DNA of 64,000 nt from DMER01 sp003451645. Its GTDB lineage: Bacteria > Pseudomonadota > Alphaproteobacteria > Micropepsales > Micropepsaceae. The translations under genes were made by a program, and so were the position numbers. The notes below the pieces were generated by a model. It was given only the letters and a program-made list of their open reading frames with translations, ran no database searches and was not told the DNA's origin. The stretch lies in assembly GCA_031976175.1 (NCBI GenBank), contig DALYLR010000005.1:56678-120677 (forward strand), given 5' to 3'. The first letter of the stretch is position 1. Each line of letters begins with the position of its first letter. This document shows, in pieces, positions 24,764 to 32,203 of this stretch.

Positions 24764-25876
24764 ATGAAGATCATCATCGCTGAGCCCATGCTTCGCCGTC
24801 GCGGTGGTCATCCCTTCGACCATGCCATCCGGCTGGCGCGGGAGTTTTCCAGGCGCGGCCACACCGTCGAGACTCACGCCTACCGAAACCTCGAGGATGA
24901 CGTCGCGCGTGATTTCGCTGCGGAAGGGCTCAGCCTCCACCGCACTTTTGCCTGCCACCCCTTCATCAAGGTCGACGGACCAGCCGGCAAGCCGCAATGG
25001 CAGTATCATGTTGAGGATGTCCGCGCCGTCTTGCCATCCCTTGCTGATGCGGACTTTATCTATTGGCAGTCGCTCACCCCTGAGCAGGCTTACGCTCTGG
25101 CTCTTGACCCGCCGCAGATGCGCGGTGCCGGCATGATTGATGGCCATTTCGCCCGCGCTGACTTGGACGGCGCCAAAATCATGGCCACCGCCTTGGCCAT
25201 GCTCCGCGGCAAGCGCCACCAGTTGGCCTTTGGCGTGTTCGATGTCGAGGTTGCCAAGGCTTGCCGCGAAGTAATTGGCGACACGCCCATGGGTTTTCTG
25301 CCTGACCCGATCGATGTAGTGCCCGATACCAATCCGCCGCGCACCGTTTTGCGGCGGCTCGGCTTCTTCGGTCATCAGCGTCCGGAGCGGGGCGGCGACA
25401 TCCTCTTGGCCTTGGCCGCCAATCTGCTGAAAAAAGGCTATGAGGTTGTCCTGCAGAATAGTTCGCAGATCATCAATCCTGGCTTCCAGCACCCCAATTT
25501 GATCCTTGAGGGCTTCGTGCCTGACGTTGCTGCAGCCATGCAGGGCTGCGATGCGCTGGTCTGGCCCAGCAATCCGCAGCGCTACCGCCGCCGCGGGTCC
25601 GGCATTGTCCCGATCGCCATTGCCTGCGGTTTGCCTGTCGTGATGCCGCGCGACTGCGTGCCGGGCCGGGTTTTGGCGCGCTCGGGCGCCGGTGTCTTGT
25701 ACGACCGGAACGAAATGGGCGCCATTCTGCAATCCGTTGATTTGTTGGCGCAGAACTTTGCTGCCATAAACGCTGCGGCCCGGACCAAGGCGCTTGCTTG
25801 GTCTCAGATGCACACTTGCGCTGCCTTGGCCGATGCGCTTCTGGCGCCTTCGCTGCCGCCCTTGCCGCACAGCTGA
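24764..25876 (+). CDS. Glycosyltransferase (GT-B fold, group 4-like)
   Basis: 370 residues from ATG 24764. The N-terminal domain begins MKIIIAEPMLRRRGGHPFDH and continues AIRLAREFSRRGHTVETHAYR, typical of GT4 acceptor domains. The C-terminal donor domain contains VLQNSSQIINPGFQHPNLIL, EGFVPDVAAAMQGCDALVWP and GIVPIAIACGLPVVMP, the usual nucleotide-sugar-binding layout with a glutamate-poor E-x7-E region. No strong ribosome site is seen. The frame is open upstream but there it looks non-coding. It is isolated from other cell-envelope genes, so the acceptor is unknown. Confidence 0.82.
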   Translation: MKIIIAEPMLRRRGGHPFDHAIRLAREFSRRGHTVETHAYRNLEDDVARDFAAEGLSLHRTFACHPFIKVDGPAGKPQWQYHVEDVRAVLPSLADADFIYWQSLTPEQAYALALDPPQMRGAGMIDGHFARADLDGAKIMATALAMLRGKRHQLAFGVFDVEVAKACREVIGDTPMGFLPDPIDVVPDTNPPRTVLRRLGFFGHQRPERGGDILLALAANLLKKGYEVVLQNSSQIINPGFQHPNLILEGFVPDVAAAMQGCDALVWPSNPQRYRRRGSGIVPIAIACGLPVVMPRDCVPGRVLARSGAGVLYDRNEMGAILQSVDLLAQNFAAINAAARTKALAWSQMHTCAALADALLAPSLPPLPHS

Positions 25877-25926
25877 GCCCAGGCAGGTTGCAAATCTGTT
25901 TCCATCTGTTTCGCTGTGTGTCGCGG

Positions 25927-25963
25927 TGTTACGTTTTGTTTCGCCCTGTTACCTTTTGTTACG
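25927..25963. repeat. Short T-rich direct repeat
   Basis: Two 17-bp copies (25927-25943 and 25947-25963) of TGTTACsTTTTGTTwCG with a 20-nt period and two differences. They lie downstream of the glycosyltransferase gene in a T-rich patch (25890-25965) unlike the surrounding GC-rich DNA. Role unknown. Confidence 0.45.
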
Positions 25964-26058
25964 TGGGCGGACGATCCGTGGGCGGTTGAATTTTGGCTAT
26001 TTTCCCGGACTTATGGGATATGGGCATTGGAGCGTGCCGCTGCAAGACCGCCCAGAAA

Positions 26059-26096
26059 AAAGGGGCGGCCGTGAGGCCACCCCTTTCCGTTTTTTG
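26059..26096. terminator. Bidirectional rho-independent terminator
   Basis: The stem AAAGGGGCGGCC / GGCCACCCCTTT (26059-26070 and 26075-26086, one mismatch) has a GTGA tetraloop. T-runs occur on both sides (CCGTTTTTT on the plus strand, TTTTTCTG on the minus strand). It ends the fadB message 17 nt after its stop and can also stop transcription from the glycosyltransferase gene. Confidence 0.85.
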
Positions 26097-26112
26097 GCTC
26101 AATCCTTGAGGA

Positions 26113-28326
26113 TCAGGCGGCCGCTTTTTTCGGGCCGAACTTGCCATAGAAGCTCTCGCCCTTGGCCGCCATGTCCCGCAGCAGCTTGGGCGGGCTGAAG
26201 CGCTTGCCGTATTTTTGCGCGAGACGGTCGCACTCCTCAACGAACTTCTTCGTGCCCACCGCATCGATTATCGATAGCGGCCCGCCGGTGTAGGGCGCAA
26301 AGCCCCAGCCGAGGATCGCGCCGACATCGGCCTCGCGCGGATCGGTCACAACGTTCTCGTCAAAGCAGCGCGCCGCCTCGATCGCTTGCCGGTAGAGGAA
26401 GCGCTTGCGCAGTTCCTCGACATCCTCAGGCTCGGCAACCGTTTTGGTGATCGTGACGATCTCGCTCAAGCCCGGCCACAGCTTCTTTTTCGCGCCCGGA
26501 TCGGACGGGTAGTCGTAAAAGCCCTTGCCGTTCTTGCGCCCGTTACGGCCGAGCTTGGCCACCATGGTCTCGATCAGCTTGTCAGAGGGACCGGCCTCGT
26601 ATTTGTCGCCCAGGTCCTTCTTGGTTTGCTCCCGCACCTTGTACGCCAGATCGAGCGCCACATCGTCCGCAAGCTCCAGCGGCCCGCGCGGCATGCCGGT
26701 CATCCGGCCCACATTGTCCACGATTGCCGGCGCGATGCCTTCGGCCAGCATTTCCTGACCTTCCGCCACATAGGTGCCGAAGCAGCGCGAGGTGTAGAAG
26801 CCGCGGCTGTCATTCACGACAATCGGCGTCTTCTTGATCTGCTTCACGTAATCGAGCGCCAGCGCGAGCGCCTTGTCACCCGTTTTCTTGCCCATAATGA
26901 TCTCGACCAGCTGCATCTTGTCGACAGGCGAGAAGAAATGGATGCCAATGAAGTTCTCTGGGCGCGCGCTTGCTTCCGCGAGCCCCGTGATCGGCAGGGT
27001 CGAGGTGTTCGAGCCAAAGATCGCCGTTGGCGCCAGAACCGCCTCCGCCTTTTTGGTCACGTCCGCCTTGATCTCGCGGGTTTCAAAGACGGCTTCCACG
27101 ATCAGCTCGCAACCCTTGAGGTCGTCATAGGACGCCGTCGGGTGAATGCGCTTGAGAAGCTCGGCCTTTTTGTCTTCGGTCGAGCGGCCCTTCTTGATCT
27201 GATCGTCCAAGAGCTTGGTCGAATAAGCCTTGCCCTTCTCAGCACTCTCTATCGAGGTGTCGAGGAGAACGACTTCCATGCCGCTCGCGGCCGAGACATA
27301 GGCGATGCCGGCGCCCATCATGCCAGCGCCCAAGACGCCCAGCTTCTTGATGGTGGCCTCAGCAACGCCCGCCGGGCGGCGCGCGCCCTTGCCCAGATCC
27401 TGCATCGACAGGAAGAGCGAGCGGATCATGCCGCGCGACTCCGGCATGCCAAGCAGCTTGGTGAAGTAGCGCGCCTCAATCCGCAGGCCTGCATCGATCG
27501 GCACTTGCAAGCCTTCATAGACGCAAGACAGGATGAACCGCTGCGCCGGGTAATTGTTGAAGGTCGATTTGCGGTACATGGAATTGCCCATCGTGAAGGC
27601 TTGGCCCGCGCCGCCTTTGTCGTGCGGCAGGCCGCCCGGCACCTCAAAGCCCTTCTTGTCCCAGGGCTGCACCGGATCGGGCGTCTCCTTGATCCAGCGC
27701 TTGGCCTCGGCGATCAGCTGATCGGCGGGCACCACCTTGTGTACGACCTTGGCGGCAAGCGCCTTTTGCGGATCGAGCGAGGTCCCTTGCATGATCATCG
27801 GCAACGCCGCCATCGCACCCATCAGACGCGGCAGGCGCTGCGTGCCGCCGCCGCCAGGCAGCAAGCCGACCTTTGCTTCCGGCAAGCCCAGCTGGATCTT
27901 TGGGTTGTCAGCGACGATGCGGTAGTGACAACCGAGCGTGACCTCCAGACCGCCACCGAGCGCTAGACCGTTGATCGCCGCGACCACCGGCTTGCCGCAG
28001 GTCTCAAGCTTGCGCAGCAGCAGGTTGAACGCCAGCACGCCATTGTAGCGATCGCGGACCTTGTCCTCTTCGGACTTGGTGCTGCCGCCCGCCGATGCCG
28101 AGCCTTCCATTTCGTCCAGTGCGGCGCCCGCACAGAAGCCATTCGTCTTGCCGGAGGTGATGATCAGGCCCTTGATGCCTCCATCGCCCGCAACCTTGGG
28201 GATCACCTCGCCCAGATCGCGCATCGCCTCGCCCGAGAGCACATTCATCGACCGGCCCGGATCGTTCCAGGTCAAGGTCACGATGCCGTCGGCGTCCTGA
28301 TCCCACTTAAAGACTTTCAGTTCCAT
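26113..28326 (-). CDS. fadB: Fatty-acid oxidation multifunctional protein (enoyl-CoA hydratase / 3-hydroxyacyl-CoA dehydrogenase)
   Basis: 737 residues. The N-terminal crotonase domain (about 1-300) has NGLALGGGLEVTLGCHYR and LGLPEAKVGLLPGGGGTQRL, including the oxyanion-hole glycines and catalytic Glu. The dehydrogenase domain starts with the NAD-binding GVLGAGMMGAGIAYV (about 326-340). It includes FIGIHFFSPVDKMQLVEII with the catalytic His, and ends with the C-terminal helical domains. It converts enoyl-CoA through 3-hydroxyacyl-CoA to 3-ketoacyl-CoA. GAGGAAA precedes the ATG. It is the last gene of the minus-strand beta-oxidation operon, 32 nt after the thiolase gene, and is followed by a clear terminator. 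Confidence 0.97.
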   Translation of the reverse strand: MELKVFKWDQDADGIVTLTWNDPGRSMNVLSGEAMRDLGEVIPKVAGDGGIKGLIITSGKTNGFCAGAALDEMEGSASAGGSTKSEEDKVRDRYNGVLAFNLLLRKLETCGKPVVAAINGLALGGGLEVTLGCHYRIVADNPKIQLGLPEAKVGLLPGGGGTQRLPRLMGAMAALPMIMQGTSLDPQKALAAKVVHKVVPADQLIAEAKRWIKETPDPVQPWDKKGFEVPGGLPHDKGGAGQAFTMGNSMYRKSTFNNYPAQRFILSCVYEGLQVPIDAGLRIEARYFTKLLGMPESRGMIRSLFLSMQDLGKGARRPAGVAEATIKKLGVLGAGMMGAGIAYVSAASGMEVVLLDTSIESAEKGKAYSTKLLDDQIKKGRSTEDKKAELLKRIHPTASYDDLKGCELIVEAVFETREIKADVTKKAEAVLAPTAIFGSNTSTLPITGLAEASARPENFIGIHFFSPVDKMQLVEIIMGKKTGDKALALALDYVKQIKKTPIVVNDSRGFYTSRCFGTYVAEGQEMLAEGIAPAIVDNVGRMTGMPRGPLELADDVALDLAYKVREQTKKDLGDKYEAGPSDKLIETMVAKLGRNGRKNGKGFYDYPSDPGAKKKLWPGLSEIVTITKTVAEPEDVEELRKRFLYRQAIEAARCFDENVVTDPREADVGAILGWGFAPYTGGPLSIIDAVGTKKFVEECDRLAQKYGKRFSPPKLLRDMAAKGESFYGKFGPKKAAA

Positions 28327-28358
28327 TGTTCTGTTTCCTCAGGTCTTATTGTTATGGA

Positions 28359-29567
28359 TTAGACGCGCTCGATGATCGTCGCAGTGCCCATGCCGGCACC
28401 AACGCAAAGCGTCACCAGCGCGGTGTTGAGGTTGCGCCGCTCCAACTCGTCGAGAACGGTGCCGAGGATCATGGCACCCGTAGCCCCCAGCGGGTGGCCC
28501 ATCGCGATAGCGCCGCCATTGACGTTGATCTTCTCGTGCGGGATGTCGAGCACCTTCATGAAGCGCAAGACAACCGAAGCGAAGGCCTCGTTCAGTTCGA
28601 ACAGGTCGATGTCCTTGGCGGTCATGCCTGCGCGCTTCAACACCTTCTCGGTAACAAGCGCTGGCCCCGTCAGCATGATGCACGGCTCAGAGCCAATCGA
28701 GGCAAAGGCGCGGATGCGCGCGCGGGGTTTGAGGTTTGCAGACTTGCCCGCCGCCTTGTTGCCGATAAGGACCGCGGCCGCGCCATCGACGATGCCAGAC
28801 GAATTGCCCGCGTGATGGACGTGATGGATCGACTCGACTTCCGGATAACGCTGGGTCGCAACCGCATTGAAGCCCGCGAAGTCGCCCATCTGCGCAAAGG
28901 ACGGCTGCAGGGCCGCCAGCGACTGCATCGTCGTCTCGGCGCGGATGTGCTCATCGCGGTCGAGAATGGTCAAACCGTTGATATCCTTCACAGGCACGAC
29001 CGACTTCTTGAAGTAGCCGTTCTTCCAGGCATTGGTCGCGCGCTTCTGGCTTTCGACCGCATAGGCGTCCACATCGTCGCGGCTGAAGCCGTCGCGCGTC
29101 GCGATAAGATCGGCGCCAATGCCTTGCGGCACAAAGTAGGACTTGATCGCGATCGACGGATCGGAGGACCAAGCGCCACCTGAGGCGCCCATGCCCACGC
29201 GGCTCATGGATTCGACACCGCCGCCAATCGTCATATCGGATTGACCCGACATCACTTGCGCCGCCGCCATGTTGCAGGCCTCAAGGCCGCTCGCACAAAA
29301 GCGGTTGATCTGCACGCCCGCGGTCGATTCCGCATAGTCCGCATTGAGCACCGCGATGCGCGCCAAGTTCGAGCCCGCTTCGCCAACCGGATCGACGACA
29401 CCATAGACCACATCGTCCACCAGGCTGGTGTCGAGATTGTTCCGGTCACGGATGGAGGTGAGGACTTGCGTGCCCAATTCCAGCGAGGTCACCTCATGCA
29501 AGGCGCCGTCCTTACGCCCCTTGCCGCGCGGTGTGCGGACCGTATCGTAGATGAATGCTTCCGTCAT
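28359..29567 (-). CDS. fadA: Acetyl-CoA C-acyltransferase (3-ketoacyl-CoA thiolase)
   Basis: 402 residues. The nucleophilic Cys is C91 in INRFCASGLEACNMAA. The second Cys/Gly motif is LCVGAGMGTATIIERV at the C-terminus, and the His motifs GHPLGATGAMI and ELNEAFAS are present. It cleaves 3-ketoacyl-CoA with CoA to acetyl-CoA and a shortened acyl-CoA in the cytosol and is expected to form a complex with FadB. AAGGAG lies upstream of the ATG. Spacing to the fadB gene is 32 nt and to the PaaI gene 25 nt. Confidence 0.97.
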   Translation of the reverse strand: MTEAFIYDTVRTPRGKGRKDGALHEVTSLELGTQVLTSIRDRNNLDTSLVDDVVYGVVDPVGEAGSNLARIAVLNADYAESTAGVQINRFCASGLEACNMAAAQVMSGQSDMTIGGGVESMSRVGMGASGGAWSSDPSIAIKSYFVPQGIGADLIATRDGFSRDDVDAYAVESQKRATNAWKNGYFKKSVVPVKDINGLTILDRDEHIRAETTMQSLAALQPSFAQMGDFAGFNAVATQRYPEVESIHHVHHAGNSSGIVDGAAAVLIGNKAAGKSANLKPRARIRAFASIGSEPCIMLTGPALVTEKVLKRAGMTAKDIDLFELNEAFASVVLRFMKVLDIPHEKINVNGGAIAMGHPLGATGAMILGTVLDELERRNLNTALVTLCVGAGMGTATIIERV

Positions 29568-29592
29568 AGCGTTCTCCTTCCTCTTTTTTGAG

Positions 29593-30015
29593 TTACGAAA
29601 CCTTTTCCAAGTCCATATCGATCAACGCACAAGCCGAGGACGCCTTTGCCGCCCGCTTGCCGCGCGCCTCGAACAATTCCGCCTCCACAAAGACTGTCGA
29701 GCGGCCTTTCTCGGTAATCCGTGCCGTGACAGTCACGGGGCCAATCCGCACAGGCCTTAGATAGTGCACATGCAGGTCAATGGTAGAGGGCATCTTCTTG
29801 GCCCCATAATGGGCAATGATGATCGAGGCCATCGCATCGTCGATCATGGCCGCAACCATCCCGCCCTGAATGATCCCAGCGGGGTTGGCAAATTCCGCTT
29901 TGCCCTCAAACCCTAGGGTGATCGTGCCCGCCTTGGCGTCAATTTCGATGAGCCGCCAGCCAAGCGTCTTGGAGGCCGCGGGCATCACCATCTCGCCAAA
30001 GGGGCGCGGGTTCAT
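29593..30015 (-). CDS. PaaI-family hotdog thioesterase
   Basis: 140 residues, a single hotdog domain. FANPAGIIQGGMVAAMIDDAM carries the acidic catalytic region, and STIDLHVHYLRPVRIGPVTVTA is the beta-sheet core of the PaaI/thioesterase family. It hydrolyses acyl-CoA esters, probably releasing CoA from slowly metabolised intermediates of the surrounding beta-oxidation pathway. It lies inside the operon between the small secreted protein gene and fadA. Confidence 0.92.
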   Translation of the reverse strand: MNPRPFGEMVMPAASKTLGWRLIEIDAKAGTITLGFEGKAEFANPAGIIQGGMVAAMIDDAMASIIIAHYGAKKMPSTIDLHVHYLRPVRIGPVTVTARITEKGRSTVFVEAELFEARGKRAAKASSACALIDMDLEKVS

Positions 30016-30026
30016 GGGTCAAGTCC

Positions 30027-30473
30027 TCAGCGCACGGATTCGCAATAGAGGCCGTCATCCGTCTCCGACACAGCAACGCGAAAGCCCACCGCCTTCATCG
30101 CCTGGAGCGACATGAAGCAGGTGACTTCGCGCCCTTCCAGATCTTTGGCCTCCGCGGTCTTGCGGTCCAACAGCGCCGTGCCAACCGTCATGCCGGGCTT
30201 GGCAGGATCGGGGCGTAACTCTGTCAGGCAAGCGCCGGAGCCTGGGCGAACCGGCACGATATGCACCTTACCTTGTGCGTCGCGGCCATAACCGGCAATG
30301 TTCAAGCTGGTGCGGTTTTCAAAGCATGGGAAAGGTGTAAAGGGATTGGTCAGCGTCGACTGCGCGGCCGTTGCTGGCGGCTTCGGTGCCACGGGCTGTG
30401 CGGCGGCAGGCGCTTGCGGTGCCACGGTGGTTGCCGCAGATACGGAAAGAAAAATAAGCGAGGTCAGAACCAT
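30027..30473 (-). CDS. Small exported protein of unknown function inside the beta-oxidation operon
   Basis: 148 residues from ATG 30473 (GGAG 8 nt upstream). The signal peptide is followed by a Pro/Ala-rich linker (APQAPAAAQPVAPKPPATAA). The mature domain of about 105 residues has four Cys (FPCFEN, GACLTE, VTCFMS, LYCESVR), probably two disulphides. The start lies one base past the stop of the upstream acyl-CoA dehydrogenase gene, so translation is tightly coupled. I do not recognise the family; an exported protein here is unexpected. Confidence 0.72.
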   Translation of the reverse strand: MVLTSLIFLSVSAATTVAPQAPAAAQPVAPKPPATAAQSTLTNPFTPFPCFENRTSLNIAGYGRDAQGKVHIVPVRPGSGACLTELRPDPAKPGMTVGTALLDRKTAEAKDLEGREVTCFMSLQAMKAVGFRVAVSETDDGLYCESVR

Positions 30474-30474
30474 C

Positions 30475-31632
30475 TTAAAGACTCCGTGCAATGAGTAATT
30501 TCATGATTTCATTCGTGCCGCCGTAAATTTTCTGCACGCGGCTGTCGGCGTACATCCGCGCGATTGGATATTCATTCATATAGCCATAACCACCATGCAG
30601 CTGGAGGCATTCGTCCACCACCTCGCATTGCACGTCCGTCACCCATAATTTGGCCATTGAGGCCATGAAGGCGTCGAGCTTGCCCTTGAGGAGCAATTCC
30701 GTGCAGTGCTGTGAGAAGACCTTGGCGACGGTTGCCTTGGTTTTGCATTCCGCAAGCTTGAATTGCGTGTTTTGGAATTCGACGACCGCTTTGCCAAAGG
30801 CCTTGCGATCCTTGACGTAAGTGATCGTATGCTCCAGCGCGCGCTCCATGGTGGCCACACCTTGCAGCGCAATGATCAGCCGCTCTTGCGGCAGTTGCTG
30901 CATCAGCTGGATGAAGCCCATGCCCTCATCCGCGCCTAGAAGATTGGCCGTGGGAACGCGTACATCGTCGAAGAACAGTTCAGCCGTATCGTTCGCGCGC
31001 TGACCGATTTTGTCGAGCACGCGCCCGCGGCGGAACCCCTCGACCTCATCGGTCTCTATACAGATGAGCGACGTGCCTTTGGAGCCTTTGGCCGGGTCCG
31101 TCTTGGTGACCACAATGATGAAATTGGCATGGCCGCCATTGGTGATGAAGGTCTTGGAGCCGTTGATCACATAGTGATTGCCGTCGCGCCGCGCGCTGGT
31201 CTTGACGGCCTGCAGATCGGACCCGGTTCCCGGTTCCGTCATCGCAATGGCACCAACCAATTCGCCGGAAGCCAGACGCGGCAGCCAGCGGCGCTTCTGC
31301 TCTTCCGAGCCGTAATGCGTGATGTAAGGTGCGACAATTGCATTGTGCAGGGTGATGCCCCAACCGTCGACGCCCAAACGGCCCAAATGATCGATGATCA
31401 CCGCCTCATGCGCGAAGCTGCCGCCACCGCCGCCATACTGCTCGGGCGCCGAGACGCAGAGCAGGCCCATCTCCCCCGCCTTGGTCCAGATCGCGCGGTC
31501 GACGTGCTTCTGTGCCGTCCATTTGTCGGCATGTGGTGCCGCCTCGCGCTCCATGAATTTGCGCGTGGCCTCGTCGAAAATGACGAGGTCCTCGGTCATG
31601 TAGCTCGGGCGTTCAACTTGAAGGACTTGCAC
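30475..31632 (-). CDS. Acyl-CoA dehydrogenase, LCAD-type
   Basis: 385 residues from GTG 31632 (GAGGAG about 7 nt upstream). It has the FAD/substrate motifs AIAMTEPGTGSDLQAVKTSA and VINGSKTFITNGGHANFI. The usual catalytic site near the C-terminus reads KIYGGTNEIMKLLIARSL, with Gly where short/medium-chain enzymes have the catalytic Glu. As in long-chain and isovaleryl-type enzymes, the base is probably the Glu of LPQERLIIA (about residue 245). It oxidises acyl-CoA to 2-enoyl-CoA with electron transfer to ETF. A branched or long acyl substrate fits the LiuR-like regulator at the head of the operon. Confidence 0.95.
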   Translation of the reverse strand: MQVLQVERPSYMTEDLVIFDEATRKFMEREAAPHADKWTAQKHVDRAIWTKAGEMGLLCVSAPEQYGGGGGSFAHEAVIIDHLGRLGVDGWGITLHNAIVAPYITHYGSEEQKRRWLPRLASGELVGAIAMTEPGTGSDLQAVKTSARRDGNHYVINGSKTFITNGGHANFIIVVTKTDPAKGSKGTSLICIETDEVEGFRRGRVLDKIGQRANDTAELFFDDVRVPTANLLGADEGMGFIQLMQQLPQERLIIALQGVATMERALEHTITYVKDRKAFGKAVVEFQNTQFKLAECKTKATVAKVFSQHCTELLLKGKLDAFMASMAKLWVTDVQCEVVDECLQLHGGYGYMNEYPIARMYADSRVQKIYGGTNEIMKLLIARSL

Positions 31633-31652
31633 TGTGGAACTCCTCTCTAACT

Positions 31653-32054
31653 CTATTTCTCCTCCACCGCTTGCGGGGGAGGTGTCAGCGTAGCTGACGG
31701 AGGGGGGATGAGGAAAACGGACAGTCCGTCAAGGACGCCGGACAAGTTCTTATAAACTTCCGCATTGCCGATGCGCACGATGCGCCAACCCTGTTCGCGG
31801 ATGAAGTCATCGCGTGCTTCGTCGTGGCGCCGATTCTCGTCAAGACCGTGCTGATCACCATCCAACTCAATGACAAGCATGAGTTGACCGCAAGCGAAGT
31901 CCGCGATGTAGGGTCCAATGGGATGCTGCCGCCGGACATGCAGGCCAAAGAACTGCCGCCCCTTGAGGCGTGACCACAATATTGCTTCCGCACTGGAAAG
32001 GCGCCGGCGGAATGATTTCGCGAGCGGACGGGATCGCCTTTCGTCTTCGCGCAT
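31653..32054 (-). CDS. DUF559 endonuclease-like protein embedded in REP-like repeats
   Basis: 133 residues from ATG 32054. The DUF559 core is complete: an SSAEAILWSRLKGRQFFGLH helix, then D52 of YIADFACG and E63-L-D65 of VIELDGDQH, matching a PD-(D/E)xK nuclease fold related to Vsr. The Shine-Dalgarno GGAGGGGGA lies within repeat copy 32059-32103. The last 17 or so residues (PPPSATLTPPPQAVEEK) are encoded by repeat copy 31661-31708, so the conserved domain ends before about residue 115. It interrupts a beta-oxidation operon with which it has no functional link. DNA cleavage is inferred from the fold and is not shown for this protein. Confidence 0.85.
   Translation of the reverse strand: MREDERRSRPLAKSFRRRLSSAEAILWSRLKGRQFFGLHVRRQHPIGPYIADFACGQLMLVIELDGDQHGLDENRRHDEARDDFIREQGWRIVRIGNAEVYKNLSGVLDGLSVFLIPPPSATLTPPPQAVEEK
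31661..31708 (-). repeat. REP-like double-hairpin unit, copy 1 (3' end of DUF559 gene)
   Basis: A near-palindromic outer part at 31661-31682 (CCTCC-a-CCGCTTGCGGGGGAGG in shortened view) is followed by a smaller hairpin TCAGC-GTA-GCTGA (31685-31697) and CGGAGGGGGGA. It lies inside the coding region of the DUF559 gene, encoding its C-terminus. Confidence 0.85.
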
Positions 32055-32058
32055 CGGA

Positions 32059-32103
32059 TCCCCCTCCGGCCCTGCGGGCCACCTCCCCCGCAAGCGGGGG
32101 AGG
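32059..32103 (+). repeat. REP-like double-hairpin unit, copy 2 (inverted, 5' end of DUF559 gene)
   Basis: The reverse complement of this copy aligns with copy 1 over its length: same outer palindrome (32082-32103, one difference), same flanking CGGAGGGGGA, but a different inner hairpin (GGCCC-TGC-GGGCC, 32068-32080). The inner hairpin keeps its pairing although the sequence changed. It supplies the DUF559 ribosome binding site. Confidence 0.85.
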
Positions 32104-32147
32104 AAAGATTTCCGCTGATTTGGGCTCGCTGACGCCAACAGAGTAGC

Positions 32148-32169
32148 CCTCCACCGCTTGCGGGGGAGG
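32148..32169 (-). repeat. REP-like half unit, copy 3
   Basis: 22 bp identical to the outer part of copy 1 (31661-31682) and in the same orientation. The inner hairpin half is missing. It lies between the stop of the larger acyl-CoA dehydrogenase gene and copy 2. Confidence 0.85.
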
Positions 32170-32203
32170 AGCGGGTTGCGGGTATTGAGGCGACATGCCC
32201 CCA

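Noticed and set aside
24629..25870. 413-codon frame antisense to the glycosyltransferase
   Set aside because: A reverse-frame artefact of high GC; no family match seen.
26386..27966. 526-codon open frame antisense to fadB
   Set aside because: No domain or ribosome site. FadB is complete and conserved on the opposite strand.
31661..32169. CRISPR-like interpretation of the repeats around the DUF559 gene
   Set aside because: Only three copies, one inverted and one partial, with a gene between them and no regular spacers.
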